64,000 bases of DNA from Arenicola marina (lineage: Eukaryota > Annelida > Polychaeta > Arenicolidae). Positions 21,950 through 33,500 of the stretch are shown piece after piece. How positions within the stretch are numbered: the stretch's first letter is position 1; each line of letters starts with the position of its first letter. A model generated the notes under the pieces. That model did no database searches. It was not told the DNA's origin and saw nothing but the letters and a program-made list of their open reading frames with translations. Location: positions 10,733,574 to 10,797,573 of the forward strand of contig OZ025248.1 in NCBI GenBank assembly GCA_964019135.1. The letters run 5' to 3'. Made by a program: the position numbers and the translations under genes.

Positions 21950-24348
21950 GTGAGACAAAAACATTGCTGTTTGCGTAAATACATTATTCACTTCTTAAAG
22001 AAAAATATCCGCATACTTTTAAGACCGCAATCTGCATCGTAAGGCTATTATAAGGCGCTAGTCATGACAGTGTTCTGTTTTTGTCATCTCCCTAGATGAC
22101 AGTTGGGTCTTGAGGGATAGCTGTAGGCCTTCATGGCATCTTAGTGCTTAGTTATACACGGGTCTAGCGATGCGGCCTTCGTGCGCTATCCTGAAACTCC
22201 CCAAGAGGCATAAATGAAATTAAAGATTCAGCGGTGACTGGACCCGGTTTACCCCCATGTGTGCATAAAGCTGGCCCGAAGTGACACTGTATGTTCCAAG
22301 TCACGCCCCCACGGGCACAGCGTTTGGTTGCCCTCTTTACTGGATTCCCCACTATTTTGGGTGGACCTTTTTCGGCTTCACCCCCCCCCCCCCGCCCCCC
22401 ACCCCCACACGCGCCGGGTTGCACGATTTTCGAACCTTGCCAAATCTTAGATCCGCGCCTGTTAATTCCTTTCTGAATCCTGGGTACTACTATTGGCGCA
22501 GTGAATGGACAGCTACAACCATTGGGTCTAATACATCTATCTGCCCACTGGGAGGTATACTCACTCCCACATACACCCATAAGCCAATATATTAGTACGA
22601 ACAAAACGATGATTTACAAAGATAGCCTTCCCGGACAAAACTGACGTCCACGAAGGATCTGGGGCTGATGCCGCGCGTGATCTCGCGAGAACTTTCCGAG
22701 AACTCCAGACAAGCGACCTGACCCCGAGAAGTGGCTCCCGTCAGCACGCATATAGCGCGGCCCTTGCCAAATTAGGAACAGTCTGGCTGGCGATATACAC
22801 CTGGGATACCAGCGATATGTGTATGTGTCGGGCATATGGCATATAGCTAGCCTCCAGTGATGTAGACAGATGCACAGCTTTACCTGGCCGCGGTGATGGT
22901 TGGGCTGAGGGCGGCTGGGATTGGCGTGGATGTGGGTGAAACGGGTGAGGAGGTGGGCGAGGAGGGGTGGGGGGGGGGGGGCGTAGATTGCGATAGGAAG
23001 GAAGAGGATTCGACTTGTTGTGATTTCTCTTATCTCGATTAAGTGCATTTCACTGTAAACTGGGTCACAGTGACAAGCCCGACAGGGGGTGCGGAATGCT
23101 TAGGCCATTAACTTAAAAAGCTTTAGCTCTCCTTTTTGTTGTAATTATCGATCTATCTTCGGGTATATAGCTATATACACAGTGCATACATTACTGTGTG
23201 AATGTCTTGATTTGTAGTTGGATCCGTTTGTTATATGCCAGTGAACTCAGTTATCATTATACCTATTTTCGACAGCGAAGTCCGCTACAGACTTGTTGTA
23301 GTGCATTCTGTTTTCTGCATATTGAAAACATCTGTACGGTGATTTGCATGCAGGGCAAAAACGGCCTGGTATATAAATATTACACCCCGATGGCTAGTGA
23401 ATTAGACAAGTAAATTAGACGACTTGCTCGAGGTCACATTGCCTGGTGTAACTTTACGTGAGAGGGTGGGATGGGTAGGGGCAGGGGCAGATGGCGGACA
23501 GCACAACTTTTTTTTATCCTACCACATTACTCATGTTTGAAACGGAACCGCGGTTTTTTGTAATTTAAGTAGATGGCGAAGATGGTTAACAGAAGGAATG
23601 GAGAGAGGTTCAGGATGGGAGAAGGACTTGATCTGTTGAGATCAAGCATGTGAAGAGAAAAAGTACTGAGATAAATGGTGAGGAGACGTTAGATGAAGAC
23701 GAACGTTAGAGAAAGATGGATATGGAGGGATGGGAAAAGAATGGGAAAATTGACAAAGCCAGAAGAGAAGCTCACGAGAGAGAAAGTAGAAAGGAAGAGG
23801 GAAAATGGGAAGATCGAAAGAAGTTAAGAAGGGGCAATGAAACCATTAGAACGAAATTGCAAAGAAAGCATGGGTTTATTAATTAGTAAAGGTGCCGGTT
23901 TAGCTCATGGGTGAGCAAAAGTGGCAAACAACAATTCAACAATTAGCACGTGTCTGATGTCTCTTCCACAAGGAGAGGGGGAATGGAGGGGGGGGGGGGA
24001 AGGTGAATTGATTGAGTATCCGGAAGGAAAGGGAACGGGGTCGAGGCAAGGGAGGGGGTGGGGGTGCATGTATCAATTGATTGAGTATCCAGAGGGACAG
24101 AGGCCGAAGCAGGCAGGAGTGTAGGGAGGGGGGGGGGGGGCGGGGGGGGAAAATTCCACCCCCCCCCCCAACTCTACATCTACTACTCTTATGCATCGTA
24201 CGTAAGAACATCCTCAAACGAGATCCCCAGTCTCCTCTCCCTCCCACCCCGCCCGTACCCACCCCGCAGGCCCAGGAGAGAGGTGAACACCTTGTCTGAA
24301 AAGTTGGCCTCGCCGCTCGTTCCATACCCTCTGACCACGTTTTGTCAG
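21950..24348. other. Intergenic or intronic stretch with homopurine and G-rich tracts
   Basis: No exon could be supported. C runs lie near 22380 and G runs near 22970. About 23570-23870 is strongly purine-rich on the plus strand. From 23970 to 24160 are G runs and a repeated ATTGATTGAGTATCC (near 24006 and 24076). A tiny AG-bounded block at 24271 (GCCCAGGAGAGAG) could act as a microexon, but nothing independent supports it. Confidence 0.4.
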
Positions 24349-24440
24349 GTCTCAGCGCCTCCGTGGTTGCCAACCACCGGGCCGCGTTTGCCGACGATGT
24401 GACGGCGTTCTGGATTTCTGGCTTCCTGCTGGCGGCCTAG
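24349..24440 (+). CDS. Candidate terminal exon, unknown protein
   Basis: The acceptor ttttgtcag is followed by two bases completing a codon and then 29 codons. They begin LSASVVANHRAAFADDVTAF and end WISGFLLAA, then TAG at 24438-24440. The composition looks coding, with a mildly hydrophobic C terminus. The required incoming phase is 1, which the phase 0 donor at 21949 does not give without an intervening exon. No AATAAA follows closely and I do not recognise the family. Confidence 0.25.
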
Positions 24441-26061
24441 ATCCCGGCAGCAATATCGCCATAGTCTGGATCTGAACTGGAGGTGGGCCAGGCCAGGTCA
24501 GGCTAGACCAAGCTGCCGGGCCCATCGCACCACTGAGAATCCAGACTACATTCTACAAGCTTCTACATTCCCCACCAGCCTCCTACGCTACAAGAACAAA
24601 CGCTACTGACTTCTTCCTTCATATACATCCCCTGGCTTCTCCCCCACCCTAGACACCAACTCACTCCTCATCGCCCCATCTGTCCGTGTGTGTAGGGGGT
24701 AGGAGCGGAGGGGGGAGGGGGCGCAGTGGAATAGGGATGATAAAGCCCACTCTTATAATGGCAGCTCCATACCCCCCTCCTCCCGGACGAAGCCAACATG
24801 GCCGCCACTTTCAGCACTAGGGGTGAGAAAGGGGCCCAGCACCCACTCAACCAACGGCCCGATTTAGTCCACGACTGTAACTCTAGAAGTGCGCTAGACG
24901 TGTGCTGCAAGGCATCCGCCTCCCTCACTGCATCCTTACCCAGAGCCGCCAGCCAGCTACCCCCTCCCTCCTGCCTCGAAATCCCGTCTATCCCACCACT
25001 CCTCTGCCGCTTCTACCCCCTAAGCCCCCGCCTCCACCCCCAACCGCCGGTCCCTCCCCAGCCAACCGCATCTAGCTATCCCCACCCCACCCCTCCCCCT
25101 CCCTCAGTCTCGCGAGGCACCGCCGGCTGGTGCAGCCCCACCCCCTCCCCCGCGCCTGATCCTAGAAATACACCTATCCCCTGGGAGCCAGGGCTGTTGG
25201 AGAATCCAGACTGGCCGGCCTTCCAGGAAGAAACTGCCTTTCTGCTGTAGTAATCTTTGTAGGAAGTACCGGTTCTCGGTTCTCATCCCGCGTCGACTTC
25301 AAGCTTGTTAATTTCTCTGCTATTTGTAGATCTCGGGCTACAATAGCAGAGATATATATATCGCTTGAAATGCAAAGTGGACAACACTCCACTTAAGTCG
25401 ACGAAAAGCAGGTTAGTAGTCGGTGAAAGCTGTGATAGCGGTCATCTCTCGCTGTTTCCTCTTGAATGTCGGTCTCGATATTCGCCCCGAAGTTTCTCTC
25501 GTATGTAGCGCGAGGCCGAACTTCACCGGTATAAATTTAGGCCACACCTTGGCCTGCATTGGATACCACCACCCTGGAATAATAATGTACCTTTAACTAC
25601 TTGTCTATTGTATCGTAGAACTGTTTCATCATGGCTATTTTATATGCCTCATTGATATGGCTAGCGAAATGTGTGTGTATAGTCGCTGTACAAGTCTTGC
25701 TGTCGATAGATTCAACGGTGTATAGGGGGTACAGGTTTACAATGTAACTACATGTACTTATAACTACCAGTAATACCACAGGTGTTCTTTCAAAACCGGT
25801 GTATAGAAGATCGTGGCCTACGTTAGGACCAAATAATGGCAAGGTATGCAGTCTAATAGTATGCACCGATGCTTGTCGGCTTAGCATGCTCACATCTCCA
25901 ACATATTTGTGTTAAGGTATTCAGCGGTCGGTTTGATGTTATCCCACACTATTTATGGCTGTCAAATACATAAAATATCGCAGTATATTATCCTCTAACA
26001 GACAAAGTGCTGTATGTTGTGGCATGGAAGTTATCCAAAGTGCCAATACCATGAATTATGG
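24441..26061. other. Intergenic stretch, no supported gene
   Basis: A plus-strand open frame at 24798-25250 starts at a good Kozak context (gccaacATGG) and ends with a less repetitive segment (PWEPGLLENPDWPAFQEE...). Its middle is proline/serine low complexity from C-rich DNA, and no family is recognised, so it is not called. The remainder is unremarkable AT-rich DNA. Confidence 0.4.
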
Positions 26062-26166
26062 TAAGGAGAATGCCCATGTAACAGTACATTCTTGAAAAAG
26101 AATGTACGAGGCGCAAGCCGAGTACATATCTTTTCAAGAATGAACTGTTACACGGGTATTCTCTTA
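26062..26166. repeat. Imperfect inverted repeat (foldback)
   Basis: The left arm (26062-26100, TAAGGAGAATGCCCATGTAA...) pairs with the right arm (26130-26166) at about 34 of 38 positions. The left arm also contains a smaller palindrome GTACATTCTT/AAGAATGTAC. The unit sits 30 bp left of the Harbinger-like element and looks like an older foldback MITE or a transposon end. No clear target duplication was found. Confidence 0.55.
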
Positions 26167-26437
26167 CTTAAAGTACGGTCGGTGAGCCTCACCTGGGGCC
26201 GGTTGCACCAAGCGGTCGTAAAATTTACGCCGGTCGTATCGTGGTCGTATACGGTACGCCCTCCATACGTCGGTTGCACGACGTGGTCGCAAATCGTACG
26301 CGGTCGCAAAAGGGGGCGTAAATATACGACCACTACGGGGTAGGCGTACCGTGGTCGTATATCGGTAAAGCCACCAAGACCATCTCATTTCTTTGCTTAA
26401 ACACAATATTTACATGAGTAAATATTTTCAAGCTTAA

Positions 26438-29400
26438 AGGAATAGACTAGTCCGAGGATTTGTGCGTTGGATTGTCCTTTTCTTTTTAGCATATGCAAGA
26501 CAAGTAAAATATCTATTGAAATGATCAAAATTGAATATCAAAAAAAAATTAAGTAAAACGTTACGAAGGTTTTGTTGTGCCAAAAAAAATTTGGCGCGAA
26601 AGTTGGTTTTCCAAGGATCGAGTGAGAAATCGACCTTGACCTTGGATCCCGCGTCATTGGTGCTTAAAATGTTTTGAGCGCCCAGGTCAGCCATTCGTTC
26701 AACACTCAAAACAAACAAGCACATCTGGCCTTAAAATGCCGACGTGTTGTGGTCCTGGTTGTGTCCGAGTAAAGGAATCAAGCCCAGATTGTTCTTTCTT
26801 CCGCTTACCATGGGATAATGCGTCAAGGTCTCGTTTGTGGCTGGCAAAATTGAATCTTGTTCACCCCACCTGCCCACTAACACGGGCTTTGTCACCTCCA
26901 TTTTGAAGAACGTTTTCTCGTCATGGAGCCGCATCGCCCCAGAGTTATACCTGTCCTGAGACCTGTTCACAAACTCACTGCGGATATATTTCAACACAAG
27001 TCAGTGAAGGAAACAAGAAAAAAGTTCCTTGCATCGGAAGAGAACGCGAGATCACGAAGAGGGGAAGGTTAGTAGGCCCTACAGCGGCTTGATACGGTCC
27101 GTTCACAGGTTTGTTGACAAACCACCAAAGCCAGGGTCAAGCACCTAAGCCAAGGCTAATGCTAAATTGGGCCCTTTTGACAGTTTGATAGGCTTAGCAG
27201 GCCCCCTGTCTCAACTTATAATAATATAAGTGTGGTAGTGTCATCCCAAGTCTATGATATATCAAGTAAGCTAAGTTACTAACTTATCATGCTTATATGT
27301 TTATATATTAGATCTAGATCTAATAAATTCAATATAGCTTATTTCAATCCTCATCGACCGGACATATTTTTTAAATTGGAAATGAAGGAAATAATTCTTT
27401 TCAATGGAGAATGGGGCATTAACCGACCGCTGTCATCAATTATGTTCAGTAATCGTGAACTGGAAATTTTAATATTAAATAAGTTAACTGAATATCCAGA
27501 AATAGCCAATTCTCCTTTTAATTCATCATGACCTCCCCCCCCATAGATCTACCGGTACTGAGAACTATTACCCGGCTAAAAAAACACATCCGTGAAATCC
27601 TTCATAGCCATAATTTAAAAAAAAAATTTGTTTAGTTTTTATTTCAGCAAATTACAATATGTGAATAAGTATTGAAATATGTCTTTTTCTACATTTCAGC
27701 TCCTTCAGGAGCTTGAAGAAATACCAAGCATTAATGAAACTTCTGTTGTTGAGTCACACAATAAACTTAATGACCTTCCTGTGAAAATCAGTAGATTTTT
27801 TTTTTCTTTACAGTCATTTTTACATCAGAGCAAATAGATAATTTGCCATGATTAACAAGGCATGTTAAATGCACCTTTTTGGCTAGTTTAGGGTTGATAT
27901 GTCATGATGAATAGTGTGACGACATTTTTAGCATCTTAGAAGGTTCATAGATCGGAGTATGATGATTGTATTAAAAAATGGCTGCATGAGCAGAATTACA
28001 CAAGAGATACTGTATAGTATTTAATTACATATCCTTGACCTGTTGACACATATTGTGGGGGGAAATACAAAACCCTGGATGGGTTATTCTCTATAATGTG
28101 GGATATACTGACCCTATTGTCTAGCTAATTGCACATCGATTGCCAGATGCAGTTACCTTGTTTGGCAGAATGAGACCTGACCTGAGGGGGGTAAATATAA
28201 CTATATATAGGTTACATAAGATACCAGGTCCAGATTCATTTTATTATGGTTTAGCTGTATCGCATATATACATACACAAGCCATTGATTTGTTTAATAAG
28301 GATATTGTAACCAGTGTAATTATTCATCGACTGGTTGGTGAGACTGACCCAGATCACTGAAACAATGTGCAAGGTTTATTCAATGTTGATCATATACAAT
28401 GTAGTGTTCTTTTGGCTAATTGAATTAAAAGCCATTAATTTTACTGTGCCAATTCTAATTGTTGGATGGCAGTTATTGTGACTTGGATAGAGCTTGCTTG
28501 ATCTTGATATCCTTCACATAATCAATTGGACTCAGCAGTGACTTACTCCAAATGTATCCTTATGCTTATCAGAATTCGAATAAACTAGTAAAAAGCTGTG
28601 CAAGGTGCTTCTGATATAATGCCCATGAAAATGTAGCCATCAGTTTGATTTGTTGTGATTTTTATAAAACAAATAACTGCTTCCTTTGGACACCATCACA
28701 GTATGGGTGAATAAAAGATTTACTTCAAGCGTAATATAAGTTTCATGTTTTTTTTCATATTTCTTTTGCAAAATGTTATGAAATACTTTCATTTGGGAAA
28801 ATCAGTGCCTTGACAAAAAAAAAGTCTACTCACTACAAAAATTTGTTTTGGACGAAGTGAATACAAAATTGAAATATTCCATAATATTAAATATTCTATA
28901 AAGTGTTTTAAATTTTAATTTACATTATTAATTAATTATTATTGCATCCTTAATCAATTTTACACACAAAACTGTTACATTGGACACAATTTCCACCTTA
29001 CGGTCATTTTCAAGCAGTGTCAGATTTACCATTGCACTCACAACAAATATTACAATTCTGTTAAATGGTAATCACTATTCCTTAAATTCAGTATACTTTG
29101 AATACTGTTTTATGTAGCGGGAAACAACTGTTTCCGACAGGCCTGCAGTTTTAGGTATAAGTCACACATGTCTTCTACATGTACTGCTGTCGTGTATCGA
29201 AAAGAGGCCGAGTGTCCATACATCTCTGTCAAGGCATCTCTCGCTTGAGACAATGTATTTGCTCGCCATTGAGTGGAAAGTCATTTTGTTGCATACGGGA
29301 GTGATTTCCTGAACCAGCAGTTGGTTTTGCCTTTTAATTTATTATTCTTTCACGTTTGACCCGCGTTCACCGCGGCTACGTTGCGTTCATGATAAGGCTG

Positions 29401-29655
29401 AGACAGGGCAGGCTGTGTGGCCGCCTGGAACCTATGACGCGTTTTTTACGCAGCGCGCTGATTGGCTTGCGCTCTGCTCAGCATGCCGAACTCACAGTCG
29501 AGCGGGAAGCGGTAAATGTGAAGGTTTCAGTGCCAAATACTAATACTTATTGCTGGAGCCGGTAGCAACATACATTTTAGACTGATAGTTTGCATCTTGA
29601 TCTATATGTAACATGCTACGCCTTGCTGGCCCAAAAACCGGACTAAACTATTCCT
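26438..29655 (+). mobile_element. Kolobok-like DNA transposon inserted in the Harbinger-like element
   Basis: The ends AGGAATAGACTAGTCC and (reverse complement) AGGAATAGTTTAGTCC match at 14 of 16 positions. They are flanked on both sides by TTAA (26434-26437 and 29656-29659). TTAA duplications fit piggyBac or Kolobok. The N-terminal THAP-type zinc finger at 26736 favours Kolobok, whose transposases carry THAP domains. The interior is AT-rich. No continuous transposase core was found, and only short coding-like fragments appear at about 27700-27800 (plus) and 29110-29276 (minus). The copy looks degenerate. Confidence 0.65.
26736..27072 (+). pseudogene. THAP-domain fragment of a transposon protein, frameshifted
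   Basis: ATG at 26736 opens MPTCCGPGCVRVKESSPDCS, the C-x4-C start of a THAP zinc finger, followed by FFRLPW and RLWLAKL with the conserved Trp. The frame then meets TGA at 26904-26906. One base forward, the frame continues with CHLHFEERF, supplying the missing C-x2-H and the following HF, and then VIPVLRPVHKL before a K/R-rich tail ending at TAG (27070-27072). A single-base shift near 26885 therefore separates the two halves of the finger. THAP domains bind DNA and occur at the N terminus of Kolobok and some Harbinger proteins. An intron is unlikely because no splice sites fit. Confidence 0.7.
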
Positions 29656-30551
29656 TTAACTTGTATCATTTGTGCATCGACTAAAGCACATTTAAAGAAT
29701 TATTTTTTTCGGGACTATTTATGCAACTTTTATTTCCTTATTTTGTTGTGCACAATTTAACAATTACTCAATGTTATTGGTTGAACAATCCTTCCTTTTG
29801 TATTACTCTACAGCATTGAGACAGCAATATATCACTCGTACAGGGTGCAGTTTCATTACAACAGCAGCCACAGTACGAAATTAAAGCAGTATTTTACTAA
29901 TTTATTGAATATCTATGCCAGTAGTGTCCATGAGTCATCAATAGATAGATGTTTTACATAAAAGGGGTTTCCACCAATGGTGCAGTATTGTCATTAAAAG
30001 CAAGTTTTAGCGTCAATACCGTAAGATATTGTAGTCATGGTTTTTGGGGATGGTGCATATAATGACAAGCTACAAACAACAGTTTTTGTGTATTAAATTA
30101 ACAGGATTGTTCAATGACCCCATCTTCATGTAAGTTATGAACTAATAATTTGAAATAAATACGTCTTACTTGCTTAAAATGCCACTGTTACGGGAGCGTG
30201 AAAGTGAGTGCTAAAAGGCTCTTTTGCGCGCCCAATCTGGCAACGGTAGTTCTTTGTCTTTAATAAATGAGTTTGCGCCGATGTGGTACCGTCTCCTGTG
30301 CGGGAACCGTGCCCCTGCGAACGACACGGAGTCAGTGTGATGACAGACATGACACATTCCAACGGGGAAAACCCGAAACTTTCGGCTGGCGGGCGTAAGC
30401 AAGGACGTACGTGCGACCGCCTAAATTTTGGTTGGTGCAACCGACGTTAGCTCACGGGCGTAGAGAGGGCGGTGATACGTCCGGCGTTTTTACGTCCGGC
30501 GTTTCAGATTTGCGACCACCGTTTGCGACCGCTTGGTGCAACCGGCCCCTG

Positions 30552-33500
30552 GTGAATGTAGCGTGAATAAGAGTTATTTGAAGATGTACATTGCATCTCT
30601 CGCTTCCGAAACCAATAAAATAGCTCACTTACGTCGGTCCATAATCTATCTAAGAACCCACGAAATGTATTGTTGTGGCAATGGTAAACTTGAGTCATAC
30701 GTGAGCCAAGAAGAAACAGTGGTTTGCCCTGACATGGAAGAACGTCGGACGCTGCAGCCACAAGTCAGTTTAGTTCATCTTCAGTTTGCATGAATGAAGT
30801 CGTGTTTCGCATCAAGGCGCGTAGGCTACTTCGCATGGATTATATGTCATTATACAGACGATAATGGTCATTTGAATGTGGAATATGATAGCCTACAATC
30901 GTTCAAATTATTGGAGACTGAAAGAATATGATACGCAGCGATGTTGCGATGGTGTTTGAAACAGGTAACACCCAGTGCGTTGTTGATGCATAGGATACGC
31001 TTTGCAAACTGAGTTTCGTGGGATTCACGAGAAAGAAAATGATTTCCAGTGTGATTATGGGATATAAGGAAATGTCGGTATGTATTTTGCATATGAATTA
31101 CACATGATTTCAAATTCAGTTTCTAAAAGTGGATTTTGTGACCTACGCTTGTTTTGATGAGAAATTTGTATCTGTTTTTGCTGGGGCTTTCCATCGGCCG
31201 TCAAGCTTCCAGTTCATCATCCATTGTGGTTGTGACCTGTTTTAGACAAGCTCACTTATTGCTCATGATTGGCATTGCCTGCGATTGTCGATTTCGTAAC
31301 AGAAGGACGATTGTTCAACGGAAACATAGTTTGGTCTCCTTGAGTCGATCGCAATTTATCAGCTCGCTAAAACAGTACATTCGTGAAAAATAATGTACAG
31401 TTTAGACAATAGAATAACGTCATAGCAGTACTTTAATTAACGGTACATAGAAAAAACCTGTTTGTATAACCGGACGGCTATAACCGGATTGATTCTAATT
31501 CTCAGATGGTCAATATGTAATCACACTGACGTACTTGTAAATGTATGTACATGCCATGTGAGGGATGATATACTTTCTGCAAGTGGTCGTTATAACCAGG
31601 GCATCGCTAAACACAGGAGGCTTGCTTATTGGAGTATGCTTTATGACGGTGTCGGTTGGACGAGCCGCCCACAGCATATATATATATATATCAAGTCAGA
31701 TCTTGAAACCAGGTTTCACCCAAGCAAGGGCCGATCTTTTTGATGAAGAATGCCGTTTTTTTATGCAAAATTTAGGCCATCTGAGGCGTGGACCCCCCCC
31801 CCCCCCCCCCCCCCACTCACACACACACAGCCCCTGTCCCCTTTTTTGAGGAAGGACGCTATCTCTTCCTGGATCCGCCCCTGCCTAAGTATTTAGACAC
31901 ATATATGATGGTAAACCTATTATGTGTTGCAAAGGCGCATATATTACGATCGTAGCTGGCCGATCATCATACTATACGATTTTCCGGCAGAGGGCGTTCC
32001 GCTTACGCTATTGTTCGACGTGAGGAAGGAGCGCCCTCTACTGGCAGATTGCATATGTATGTCATCACTGACACGTCAATTGCTTCTGGGACAAGTCTGG
32101 CTTTTTTGGGCTTGCCTTGTCCCCCGAACCGAGGTCTCTATTTGTGTTGTAATGTGTGTACTGGTGTGGGATGATGCCACCCAGCGCATCTATGTTTATT
32201 CAGCGTAAAAGACCCCGCCAAATACCATGATCATTATTAGATGCCAATCAATTTAGGTATTTGGCGGTCACCAGTGCTGAAGGACACACATAAGATCCTG
32301 TGTACCAGTACCGGGGCTCTTATGCCCGCCATGTACATTCATATAGTGTAGAGATGCAGAGAAGAGTCTAGGCTCCAGACTCCATAAGGCGGATGTCACC
32401 CCTCGCTATTAGAACTACAGCTCTGGAATGTACAGAGCTTATCAGCCCAGAGTGTAGCGTATCCGCCTATTCATGACATGCGAGCATATAATGCGCTTAG
32501 TCTACATAACGAGCTAATGCAGACTTCTTTAAAGTTGCCCACTGAAAAAATAAAGGCCGCCCAGACAGACTCGTTCAGCTCCGGACGTGCCATTTTTATA
32601 TGTGTGTAGTCTGCAGGGCTCCTGATAAATGAAAAACAAAAGTCCACGAATATACACCACCTTCATGCAGTGAACCACATCCACCAGATCCGTGAACCAC
32701 ATCATCAGCGATATGGTGTCCGGCGTTGTTATGTTGTTCAGCGATATGGTGTCCGTTGTCATTGTGTTAAGCGATTGGGTGTCTGTAGTCACGGCAATGA
32801 AGCGCTATGGCTGCCCTGTCTAGGTATATTGGGCCAGGTGTTCAGCGATATGGTGTCCGTTGTCATGGTGTTCAGCGATATGGTGTCCGCTGTCATGGTA
32901 ATGAAACGCTGTGGCTGCCCTGTCTAAGTATATTGTATCAGGTGTTCAGTGAGATGGTTTCGTCGTCATGGTAATGAAGCGTGATGGCTGCCGTGTCAGG
33001 TGCTTTCGTGACGTAGGTTTACTTTGTTTCATCTTAACACTGTCAGTTTCGCTGTATCACAAGTACAAGCAAAATTTTATTCCATGTGTTCAAGACTAAG
33101 CTTATATGTCACTGCATATGTCTAAAATCTGTAATGAGTCACAATGTCTGACCCAGAACGACCGGACGAAATTTACTGTACATCTTTAGAACTACATATA
33201 CAGCGAAACGTTTACTGTATGAAGAATTGAAGTGTATGCCTTAGAACTACTTGGAGCATTGCATTAAATTAAACTATATGGGGAGGTCTACTGTATGTCC
33301 GACCCCTTCACCACAGTAGTACAGTAACAACTGACACGTTTATATCGTTCTGTTATGTTCACGCTTGAAGGCAATGCACGTGTCGCGCCGATACCACTTA
33401 ATTGGCACTAAATGGTTACACGATCGGTCATAATCATTCTTGTAGTACATCAAATATCATAAACCTAAAGTAAATATTACCCCGGAGCGACCTATTACAA

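Larger units (their letters stand above)
26196..30548. mobile_element. Harbinger-like DNA transposon (carrying a nested element)
   Basis: The two ends share a terminal inverted repeat of at least 23 bp beginning GGGCCGGTTGCACCAAGCGG. They are flanked by CTG at 26193-26195 and 30549-30551. Joining the flanks restores TCACCTGGTGA, a palindrome of the CWG-centred type known as a Harbinger target. Subterminal copies of CGTCGGTTGCAC occur at both ends. Excluding the nested element, only about 1.1 kb remains. I see no DDE transposase or Myb-like protein in it, so it is probably non-autonomous. A 5-bp duplication CCTGG with a shorter repeat is an equally legal parse. Confidence 0.7.

Noticed and set aside
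24798..25250. 150-codon frame with good Kozak context and a protein-like end
   Set aside because: The centre is proline-rich simple sequence and no family is recognised. Kept only as a note because the last 30 residues look less random.
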